Positions 25,901-37,900 of a stretch of DNA of 64,000 nucleotides are shown here, one piece after another. The notes beneath the pieces are model-generated. The model ran no database searches. It was not told the DNA's origin and saw only the letters and a list, made by a program, of their open reading frames with translations. This DNA comes from Certhia americana (Eukaryota > Chordata > Aves > Passeriformes > Certhiidae). The stretch is taken from NCBI GenBank assembly GCA_018697195.1, contig CM031857.1, positions 52,721,471 to 52,785,470 of the forward strand. The letters run 5' to 3'. Made by a program: the position numbers and the translations under genes. Within the stretch, counting starts at the first letter, position 1. The number at the start of each line of letters is the position of its first letter.

Positions 25901-28900
25901 GGGATCTATTCACCTTAAATTACTTTTTATCCTGTTGTGATCTTCCAAACAGAAACCCAGCAATGTGCAAAGGTACAGTTCATCCAGAGAGAAGCAGAGT
26001 GAAACAAACACAGGAGTCTGAATGCAAAAGCATGTTTTAGTTTAGTTTTAGACATTGAGAATATTAGGCGCTGAAGAACTGTACTAGTGCATAACTTGAA
26101 TTATATTTTATCGCACAAGTAGAAGGAGCAAATTCTGTTTTTCCAGCTGTAAATCAGCCTTACTACAGGTCTACAGTTGCACAGAGGAAGCTGAATTATG
26201 GTTGTGGAAAACTAGGAAAATGCCTGTATTATCTTTTGTGGATGTTACTTATAGATCTCTTTTATTCATTCATGTATCACTTGCTGCATGATTGTATAAG
26301 AAGCTTAAGGAGGTAAATCATCCTCTGTTGTCCAACTTCTCTAGAGTTCAGACAAGGACTGGGTTGTTTTCCTAGACTGCTTCTCTCTAGACAAAAATAA
26401 GGATTGAATTTTGAATCTTTTAGAACAGAGTGTGACTTGGTTGAGCTGGAAGAAGCTTGCAATGCAACAGGAAGCTTCTGTGCTTGCAGGCCAGACATGC
26501 ACGAAGGACCAAGGCGACAAACCACAGTCTTTTTCTTCAAAGTCAAGGATAGGATAATAAATCATAACATCTGTAGTCACAGTAGGAGAAAGCTGTGTGG
26601 AGAAAGACCTGTCAGAGTAGATGCTGTGTTATTTCCCTAAGTACTAGGTGCCTTTGTGTGTGTTTTACTTGGGAGAAGTTATTTCTGTTTTAGTAACTAT
26701 CTGTGGTTATAGATAGTTAGCTGAAAGGTGACATGGGCTCAAGGCCCTTGTTTGTAAAATGTGCAGTTGTCCCTCTATATTATCTATCTAGTTTATCTTG
26801 ACTAACAAGGTAGAGCAATATCAGTATCATTTGCAGATCTTTACATGTAGGGTGTTCCTTCCATGTTTCTTTCACTTTTTTTCCCCCCCTATCCTGCATC
26901 TCTGGCCTAGTAAAGGAGTGTGTAGGTTGTAACTATCTAAAAATGCAAGACTGAAATGTAATGTGCTTTAAATGCATGACACAATTTTTGAATTCTGTAT
27001 CTGATATCTGATTAACATTTCTATAAGCTGTAAAGTTGATCATTTAGGTGTCTGAAATGCTGTGGAGCTTTTAAATCTTGTCCAGGAATGTTTTCTTCTT
27101 GACTGATCTGTTAGTCCATTTTTGAGCATAATGGGTGTCAGTGTTCAGTTCTAACTGATGATCTGACTTGTGAAAGATACTTTATATCCTGATCTTTCCT
27201 TGGGCATACATGGGACAAAAATGACTGCATAAATCGTCTTGTATGAATATGTACAAAAATAACAGTGGTTAGAATAGGAAGTAAAATTCTCTTAATGTAA
27301 AATACAGCTGACTGGCTAGTTGAGGATGGCAACTGAAACAAGAGGTGTATAGTCCTCTCTGGTGCTGTCAGAATATGCAGGTGGATGAAGTTCAGGAAAA
27401 TGTAAATTGCAGGTTGATAGTTAAGGCTTTGTATGGTTTGTTTAATATTCAAGTTGAAACTAAACTGCTTTGAGCAGGTGGTAGCAGCTGCATCTGTGCT
27501 GGTGCCTGTAGCACACTTACAATGAGTCTGAGGCACAAATGCTGCAGTGCCTCATTTTGTTTCTGTTGCTGCTGTCAAATGAAACACCTTGCCTCTTTTC
27601 CCTGCTAGAGGCTCAAGAATTGTTGTCTGATTGCTGGAGCTCAGTGAATGTAGAGAGCAGAAAGGACTTGGATTGTAGTATGGGAGCCCTGGCCAGGCAT
27701 GAGTCTGAAACAGCCCTTTGCTGATTGAAACACACTTTCAAATAAACCAAGCTGAGTGACTCGCTTGGGGTAATGTGGGCAGATTTCCTGAGGACCTGCC
27801 AGTCCTGATGGGCAGATTTTTTTCTCTGTCCTCTAGTTTGTGTCTGTGTTTCTTCTTGTGGGCTGACCATGTACTCAGGGTTGTACCCAGGAGCTGGGCA
27901 GCAACAAGCAATCATTTCTTCTGATGAGTCTTGCAGACTTCTGAGTGAAAACATTTTTTTTAATTTAATTTTATTTTACTTGTTTTAGTATAACTGTCAG
28001 CAAAGACTAATAAAGCTGGTGGCATTCAGTCATTTTGGAAAAAAACCCTTCAGCATTGATAAACAAGTGGAGGTAAAAGAAACATGTTCTTATTGAAGCA
28101 CTAGACATTTAGCTGAAACAATCCTTTTTCTGCTGTTTTATCACCTGCCTCGTGTTGCTTTTACTCAATGTATCTTCCTACTTGACATGGGAAAATAGCA
28201 TATATGTTGCTTTTTTATTGCTACTTACCAGCCAAGGGGATGCTAAAACACACTGAGAGATAAATGATGCTCCCAGTATGCATCTTTTCCTCAATCTAAT
28301 GTGCTCTCATGTTTTAATAATATATAGACATCCACTCTGTGCAAGAATGGTCAGAGCTAGAGCAAATAAGGTATTTATCTGTCATAGTAACATTATAGCC
28401 CATCTATGGAAAACTGCCTAACCTGTGTGGATGTTTGTCAGTCTCTTTCCTACACATGAACTGTACCTAACTGGTGTTAGAGCAGCCTGGTGTTCTGAAT
28501 TACTTGGAAGTCAAACAACTTGAATACCAGCTGTCAGTCTGCTGTAAGTTCAATGCCTGATCTTTGGCAAGACAACCTCATCTATGAAAAGGAGGCTATA
28601 GTTCCAATTTTCTTTCTAAAGAGCTTTGAGACTTATGGATCATGCAGTGGTATGTGAAAGGATAAGGTTGAATGTAATTGCATGTGCAGTAACTGTACTG
28701 AAACCTAGTTCCCAGGAGACAGAGGTGACATCTTACTGAGATAAACTTTGTCATTTGAGGGAAATGTAAACCTTTATTTTGTGTTTCATATTCATTAACT
28801 CTTCCCATACACTCTTGTTTATTGCTAGTGCAGTGGAATTTGCCCTCAGAGACAGCACACTAAAATCTTCATTCCTGATCTCTTACTCAGGGAAAGAGAA

Positions 28901-31900
28901 TCAGGGATGTCTCTTACTGGGAACTGTATAAGCTGCGGGTTTGAAAAGATAATTAGGCCAACGAAGAATGTCACTTTGTTTGTTGGGTGGTTTTGTTTGT
29001 TTGTTTCTGTGGTTTGTTTTTATTTGAACTCAAGAAAAGCAAGACAGTTCAACTGATTTTTACCAGATGAATGAGCCATTGAAATCGGTACAATAAAAGT
29101 TTTTTGGTGGTGTTAGGTTTTTTTTTGTTTGTTTGTTTAGGTTCATTTGTTCCCATTTTTTTCACAGTTGAAATAACATTGTTCCTAATACTGCAGAGCT
29201 CAGGCAGATGAACAACTTCACTGAGTATGGTGCTGGCTGCCTGTCCTTATCCAAATGTTAGCAGGGCAAAACCCTCACCAGCAGTGTGCCACTAATTGCC
29301 AGATAAAACATCAAGCAAAAAACATTCTGGAATCCACTAAGACACTTGGGTCCACAGTAATTGTATCATCAATTAATTTAATGTTATAAGTAGGCAGTGG
29401 GTTTACAATGTTACTTCTGCTGAAGCCATAATATTCTTCAAAATTGATTTATAAAGTACAGATTTTAGGGTCACATTAAATCCTAAAACAAATCAGAGTA
29501 TATGTTTATGTGCTTTTATTTTATGTGATGTCCTGTTAATTTTCAGTCTGAAATATGTGAATCCTGAGGAGTCTTCCAGGTTCTGGCAGACTGATCTCCA
29601 CCACCAGCAGTTTGGAAATCTGTGTGCACAGTGTTTGGGTTTATTTTGTGTTGGGGCTATCCTGTGTTTTGATTACTTTGATGTTTTAGTACAGCAAGAC
29701 TTGCAGTTTTCTGTGAGAAAGACCAGTGTCTAATACACTGGAGACTACTGTCCCCCTGCACTAGGATAGCTTTCATTTTGCTCATGTCATGAGACCCACA
29801 GTGGAATACCTGCTGAAAGAACATGCAGAGCCACCTAGTAATAGTGCCTTCCATAGAGTCCCCTCAACTTCTGCATCATGTCATGGGAAAGATAGCATAA
29901 CTTTATTTAGGAGTTTATGAGACAGTCATAATAACTATATGAATCAAATGTTTATCTCTATAACGGTGCCTCATTTTCTACACATACCTCATTAATATTT
30001 CACTCTGTGATTGTGAAATCACCGAATTAGTGCTTATCCAGGTTGACAGAGGAGTTCACTGTATGAAGTCAAAAATTTGAGTTGTTAGAGTACAATATCA
30101 GATTACTCAACTGAATTGAGAAGATCTCAGAGCAGGAAGATCTCAGGCAGGCCACAAGGGAATGCATGGTGATTCAATATTTTTGGTGGGTTTTGCTTTT
30201 ATATTTTTCAAGTAAATGTGAAACTTGTATATTAATGTGCATGAACAAAGTATGTTCTCATTAAATGCCATACTTTTACTGGAAGGACCATGTTTAATAC
30301 ATAGATTGGCAACCCACCTTGTCTACTTTACTATATAATAAAGTTGGTTTATGATGTGTAATGGTGTTGCTCTATAGAAAAGTTTTAATTATTCTGTATA
30401 ATATGTGATTTTCTATTATGGGAGATCAGCTTCAAGGCATAAAGCCTACAGAAGTTTTTCTAGAGAAAGCTGCTGTTAAGAGACTGTTTATCTTTAAAAT
30501 AAATTGGACATCTATCCCAGGAGCCTTTTTAACTAGAGAAAACATGGCCAGCCACTACTGTGTCAAACCTCATTACACAGAACAGAACTGTAGCTTGTCC
30601 AGTAGGTTTTGCAAGTCAACTCTTCACCTTGGCAGAGTTCATTGAGGGCAAGATAAAATCCTTTATACGGGTGTGATAGACTGGGTTCACCTTTTTTTGC
30701 ATTCCTGCTGCTTCTGAGCAACCTCCCAAATTCATCTTGCTGGACTCTTTGGTGTCACAGCAAATACTTCTCATCAAAGGGAAATGTTGTATACCATTTA
30801 TTTCACTGATTTTTTTTCCCTCCTGTTACACCACTGAGACAAGCTTTCAGGCCATGTGGACAATGTACCTTCCAGTGACAGGAAATGGTGATGCACAAAT
30901 CTCACCTCTGTCACACAGTCCTAAATTCAGGTAGTACCAGCTGTATGTTCAACAGATACCAAATAATTACTGCTTTCAGTGCATGGCATGACACTGTGGA
31001 ACATGTACTTTTGTGTTAAACCATTTTAAAAAACCCCACCAAACCTCAATATGTACAGTTTGAACTCAGTGATAGTTCAGCATTAACCACATTTTGATAT
31101 GCTTTACCTTTTTAGACTAAGCTCAGTGGGAGAAGGTTTCTCCTTTAACAGATAAAATTTTTTTTTCCATCAAGTAAATGTGTCACAATGCTCAAGTGCT
31201 CATTTTGGAAAGGCTGATATCCAGTACATTGGTGTTAATAATCAAATATTGGCAAAAGGACATGCAGTTTGGATATTGCCTTGATTTCCTTACATAGGGT
31301 CAGAGATGAGTATAGTTTCTTCTACCAAATCAGTCTTGGTTTTTCTCTCAAAGTTTTGGGGGTTTTTTTAACAAGAAAAATTTCCTTCATCTTTTTTTCA
31401 TAAGGGCAGTAGCCTCCAATGCCTTCACTTGCCACTTCCCCTTTTGCTCAGAAATTAATTTCTGTGTTGGTGCCTGCTGTGGTACAGCTGTGCTGGACAA
31501 AGTACCTGCTGTGAGGTACCCAGCGGTGCCAGGCCCTGCAGTGACCATACTGAGCATTCTCCCAGGCTGTTTGAGTGTCACCATCCGCGGGACAGCTTGT
31601 GCACTGATAAAAACAGGCAGGTTTCAGTTGGTGAGGATGTATTCCAACCAGCAATAAACCTTGTCAATAAAGTATATCTGTCCTACTGTTACCGTTCTAA
31701 ATTTCTTTTCCAGGCTGTTTTGCCTGACAGGCCTGCCCAGGCAATTAAGAATGTATAATACCCAAGTATTTTCGTCAAAGGAATGAGGAGTTTGTGCTTA
31801 AATGCTTAAAATGGGGACAGTAGTCAGTGAAATATTTAGCAGTGGGAGAAATTAAATGCTGCAGCCTTAATGCCTGATGCATTGTGTCCCTGTGTTTTCA

Positions 31901-34900
31901 AGTACTCTTACTTACCATAGGAAGCTGTGATCAAAACTGCTGTGTTTGTGCTCTGTCTCAAAGCAAATGGGCAAGTGCTTTCGTGGGGCAAAAAGATGGA
32001 ATGCTCTGGCTTTGTGGGATTTACTGAATTCTTAATAAACTTGATGAAGAGAAGAGACGTGGGCTTTGCAGTTAGTTTGTGGTTCTAAATAAGCACATAC
32101 ACTTCTGACAAGCTGTAGTTGCTCTAAGCAGGATTTTTGGCATTGAGCATTTCTCTTATTCAGCTGGAAAACAAAACAAAACTCGGTTGTTAATGAGGCA
32201 ATATTAGTGCATTCATCTTTGCAGCTCTTTAGAAATAACAAATCAACATGAAGCCCCTTAAAAGTGTAAATTAATCTGCAGGACATTAAAATGCAGCATC
32301 GTCAAAGCTGGTGCATTGCAGCTCTGCCGTTAGGAGATGCAGCTTATTTAACCAGGACATAATGTTACTTTTTTGAAGAATCCACAGCCAAACAACATTA
32401 AAACCAGGCTCTCCGATTGTACTGAAGTGTTTTTTGTTGGGTTTTTTTTCCCCCACATCGCGGCAGCCTCCGCTGACAGTCGGCGGGAGTTCTTGTACCG
32501 ATGATGTCATCGCTCAGTCTCCCCGCCACTACCAGGGGACACGACCGGGCTCTCGTTATTCACTGGCAACTGCCTCTGCTCGCATTTCCTGCTGAAGACA
32601 GGCTGCATTTACTCATCTGCGGTGCATTTGCTTCGTTTGATTGACCGGGGTTTTAAATATATTGTGTGTGTATGGACATACCTCTGATTATAAAGAGAAA
32701 GTGAAGGCTGCTGTGACTGGCAGGGGAACTGAACAGTTTGTTCACCAGTCATGTAACATGTGTGATTTTGGTACCATATTTATAAACATGCTGTATTTTA
32801 ACTGGGTGATCTCATTGTCTGTGTGGAAGAGAGGTTATAAAGATATGCTAAAGTAAAAACATGACCTCAGTAGCTCAAGGGAAGAAAAATGTTTATCACC
32901 AATAGAATTGTTGAACTAGAGCCATTTGTAAAGACATGAGAGGGAAGTAGATGCAGAAACAATAGACTAAATGGGGCTAGATTAATTTTGAATAAAATGG
33001 AATTTTTTAAAAGTACATTTTAAACAGAAAAATAAAATCTCCAAAAAGATAAAACCAAAAATAAAATCTCTGTGTTGCACTTGGTTGCGTGAAACATCAC
33101 TAGGTGTGTCTGTGTGTCTGAATTACATACACTGACAGTTGAACAGCATTTCTAATAACAAACTTTGCTGGTCATGGTGATGGAATATAATTGTGTGGTG
33201 TGTAAAAATCCTTGCTAAACGAACATGATTAAAAGCAGGGAAGGACACAATTAACTTTCCCCAAGTAGTCCTAGCTCAGCCTTGGGCAGGGAACATTAAT
33301 ATTTTTTTCCCCCAAGGATTCCTTATCTTCCATAATGGTCATGCTAGGGATTTAGGGGGTGGGTTTTGTGTGTAACACAAAAAGTGTTATAATGTACTCT
33401 GAGTGATTTCAAAGTGAGAAGGGAAAAATGAACAAGTCTTAAGTGCATATGCAGTGCCCTAAGAACTGTAAGTATGAAGTGCAGTTTCCTTCTCTTGTTC
33501 ATGACCCAGCTTAGATCTGTGTGTATATGCCAGACTTGCAGGGTAAATGCATTCCACATTTCTTCACTGGCATCACCTTCCCCCATCCAAGGAATTCCAT
33601 ACTTGAGCCATTTTACCTTCAGATTCTCACAGATGAATGTAGTGAGCTGTTTTCTCTATAGGTAAAACAAACATGAAAATCTGTAAAATAATATATGCCT
33701 TTTGCTAGGTGTGTGGGCCATGTGAACCACTACAAGTTGAGTTGGCACACTGCAGGTGAAGCAGCAACAAAATCATTGTCAAATTCAGACTGGATTTCAG
33801 AGATAAAGAGACTTTGGGTTTTGGATTGTTTAGGAGGGTAGAGAAAGAAGGTGGCTTTTTTAAAAGGAAGGGTTAATGTTAGTGCCTGTTTGTCTTTTAG
33901 GTACATACATCATGACAACTGCCCTGGTGCCCCTCCTGGAAAAAGCAGCTGATTCCAGAGTGGTGAGTCTGTGATGCTTTTTAAAAGGGGTGTTTTACTA
34001 TTTTTACCTTCTGGCTTGTGACAGCAGTTCTCTGACTGTGTTAGCAATGCAGGATTACTTATAATGCTGTAAGGATCTCTAAAATCCTCTTGGATTTTGC
34101 TAACAACGTCCTCCTAAGGCAAAGCTCCTGCCTGCTGCTCTCAACCCTTCATTGGGAATTGGAGTAAAACACTTCATTTTGGAACTTACCCTCTTAGATT
34201 CCCTAGGGCAAGTTAGCTCCTGCAGCAGAGTGCAAATATGTGCAACAGGAGTATAGGCTTAAAAGAACTTTACAGATCTTGGTGTAAAATAAGACAGCAG
34301 GTGCTTTTTTAAAAATGAAATTTCACAATTTTTGTATGCCTTCTAATTAACTTAGGTAAATGCTGAACATACAAACTGCAAATAATGCTATGCTGCTATT
34401 TTCTTCCTCCCCATTACTTTTCAAAAGGAAGAAGCACAGAATTCCTGAAATGAACCAACATCACTTTGAATGAAAATCACTTCTTAAAAAACTTACGTAT
34501 CTTCCACCTTATCTCCAGGTATGCTCTACTCATGAGCATAAGCATAATGCAAAGAGTATGCAGAGGAGTCCTGGTCCGTAGGAACTTCCAGCTATGGCTT
34601 GAAGACTACATTGCATACATAAATGCATCTGTGGGGAGTTCCCGGGTTTGTTTTTCATTCATTTGTGTTTCATTCGTTTGTTTTTCATTCATTTCATTAC
34701 AGATAACTGTCTCTTCTGGGGGCATGCTAGTTCAAAAATTAAACATATCTGACTTGCAGTCGGGAAATGGGCCGTTTGATGGAACTATGGTGTATGCACA
34801 GAACAAGGTACAGTCCATGGGATTGAAAACAAAGCCCAGCCCTTCTGTGCTAGGCAGCTCATACCATCTATCTTGCAAAAAGCCTGTTGGTCACTGTTGC

Positions 34901-37900
34901 ATTCCCATTGCATCCAACCGATATGTAGATGCACAGGCGATAATCTTCAGGAGTATGATGGCATGCCCATTGGAGTGCATACATCTTGCATGGAGGAGAG
35001 CATGGCTAGACTTTCATTTGATATGGGAGAAGTCCCAACGGGGAACACTGTCTTTATCTGATGAACCCTGTCTGCCTGCTTAGTTCTTGCCCACAGTCTG
35101 CATCATGTAGATGTGGTCAGTAAAAGCAGTGCAGCTGCTTTAAAAGTAAATTTGTGGCCAGGGTATGGATGGCAATGACTGTGGAAGTCTCTGATGAAAT
35201 TATCCAATAAATCCAGGCAGGATGAGCAAGGGTATATTTCTGCTGTACATAAATGCTCTGGTTTTTATTGCACATTTGATGTAGTTTATTTCCCTGGGAA
35301 CTAATTTGGTAGACAGGCTGTTGAACTTGGTGCTAGCGTGACTCTTATTGCTCTATCCTAGAGACAGCAAGTTGTCATGACAGAACAGTGGGCAAAGGCT
35401 CACAGAAACATCCATTTCTCTGTGATGCACCCTGGCTGGGCAGACACTCCAGGTAACATCTGCTTCACACTCTGAGAATATTTTTTTCTTTTCAAGATTA
35501 GTCTAAAAGCAAAGAGAAATGAAACTTCCTAGTATATTTTTCCAACAGGTGCAGTAATTTCTTTTCTCCAAACTGGTGCTTGAAGTAGTTTTATATCCCC
35601 TTGGTGGCTCTATTCTTCCAAGTGTCTGCTAGCTGTGTATATCTAGAGAATAATAATGGGCAGTGAATGCTTCCAGCCCTGTACAAATGCACAGCAGAGA
35701 CACAGTTCTTTAAGGTAGCTTTAAAGTTACATCTGTAGTGGAAGTGTTAAACATGCAGAAGGAGCTTCTGCCTTTGTAGGTATCAATATGCAGACACTGG
35801 AAATTTGTGGGGGCATGTAAGAGAATGCACCACTGTACAAGTCCTCTACTCTTCCTCCAAACATGTACTGCTGTTGAGAAGCAGTTTGGCCTTTCAGCCC
35901 TTTGTCTGAGCTGCAGCTGTTCTTCAGCGACTGTGCCTGAGCAGGTGGGCCAGCATCAGTCATGCACTATGCATGTTGCATTCCCCAGTGTTTCCAGCCC
36001 CCAGTGCCCAAGCTCAGGATGCAGAATAGCAGTTGGATCTCTAGGTCTTTTATAGGGTCTTCTATAGTTTCCAAAATTTGCTTCTGACAACAGAAGCATT
36101 TTACCCTGTCCACTTCATGCTTGAAAATAGGCCTTTCCAACTAAGTATCCGGGTATTTCTTTTTCTTTAAAATACATTTATTTTTGCACTTTCTTTCTGG
36201 ATTTCAAATTTAATGAACCATAAAGTTATCCCACTTTAAAGTTCAAAGACTCTCCAACCCCCAAAAATAAACACCTACAGTGGATAGGCCCACAGTCATC
36301 ATCTGTTGGACAAACGAAGTCGGAGTTTAGACAGGAAATAAGCAGTTTTTAAATATAGTTTTGCGACTGGTTTCCTAAAACTGGTGAGATAATAAGAGCT
36401 AAAAATCCCATTAGAATACTGTTTTTTTTTCATTTCTTTTTCCATGTTTGTTGTGTTTACGGTTTAGAATAGAATTGGCAGAGGAACCTCTAACAGATCC
36501 TGTTGTCAGTTTTGTCCCTGTAATTTGACCCAAACAAACAAGTGGTGGATCATCTGGCAGCTTAGTGCTATTCTCCCACAAGCAATCCTACTCTCAGATG
36601 GGGGGAAATACTAATTTTCTTCCATAAGCTCCAGAGATGCCACCTCTCCTTCCTACACACAGAAAGGCAATTTGAAGCTGGTTTTTTGGGGGTTTTTTTT
36701 GTACCAAAAAAGCCTTGCATGGCAGGCCACCATTCCATTGTTATCCTTTCCAGCTGTGAGATCGTCCATGCCCGATTTCTACGAGAGGATGAAGAACTCA
36801 CTGCGCACAGAAGCCCAGGGAGCCGACACTGTCCTGTGGCTGGCGGTGTCAGCAGAAGCAACAAAGCTGCCCAGTGGCTTGTTCTTCCAAGGTAAGGAGC
36901 AGTGTAGTGCACAGACTGGAGATCCCCAGCCTGCCTGAGCTCAGGATCCCTGTCTGGCCTGGAAGGGGATGAAAGGCTACACCAGGCAGCTTGTGCAAAG
37001 GATAAAGCATTCCTCAAAATTGTTTCAAGTCTAAATGTTTGAGTGAACATCGTGTGAAATTGTTATATTCCTGCTTTTGTCCTCTAAAGTAGCTGATAGA
37101 GACTTCAAAGCATTTCTTTAAAGAGGATTGGGGATTTTTGTAACAAAAATGGCTGTATGTAAGACTGTGCCAAGGGAAGGTGAATCACAGCAGTCAAACA
37201 GCATCTTTTATGATGCTAGGAAATGAGCATCTTTCTCACAGAGCACTGGGAGTTGGTTCTGCTTTGCCAGGTTCTTCTTCCTACTGTGCCATGCTAGCTA
37301 AAACTGCCAATCCTACCTTTCTCTAACACTGGGCAAAAACTTGAGCACAGTGGCATTTTTTGGCACTGTGAGCTTAGGGAATGGAAAAGTAGGACAGAGC
37401 CTTTCTTTTCTCCCAGGCAAATGACAGTCATCTTTGTAGGAGCATCTGGAAGTAGGGATGCCTCAATGGTGATGCAGGTCAGTCCAGAAAGAGAAAGCTC
37501 AGGGTAATTTCTTACAGAAGCTCAGTGCTTCTGTTGGATGTGGCACTCAAATCCCAATTCACTGAATTTCTATACGGAAAATGCAGGAAGCTCAGACTTT
37601 TCTGCATTTGGGTTGACTTTGTCCCTTCTGTCCCACAGACAGTCATACAGGGTTGGCTGACAGATACTTAAATGGACATTTTTCATGTCGGCATGTGGTG
37701 TATGTGTAAACCCCACATCCCAGCTGGTCAGCCTTCTTTGTAGAACCAGGCTTTGCCTCTCTTACTCTGATCACTTTGTTCTGGTCCTAATGCTTCTGCT
37801 CAGTTGTTCTTTCTGTTTCTTTCATAATTCCACCAGGCTCTTCCCTTTGGCCTTTGTCCACCCCCAGCTTTGGTAAACAGGGAACATGCCCTGGCTCTTT

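Noticed and set aside
34466..35083. 205-codon open frame on the plus strand, the longest in the window
   Set aside because: It reads through intron 6, exon 7 and intron 7 of DHRS12. Only 34703-34807 is coding; the flanks show splice sites and no homology.
36568..37050. 160-codon minus-strand open frame
   Set aside because: Antisense shadow of DHRS12 exon 9 and its flanks.
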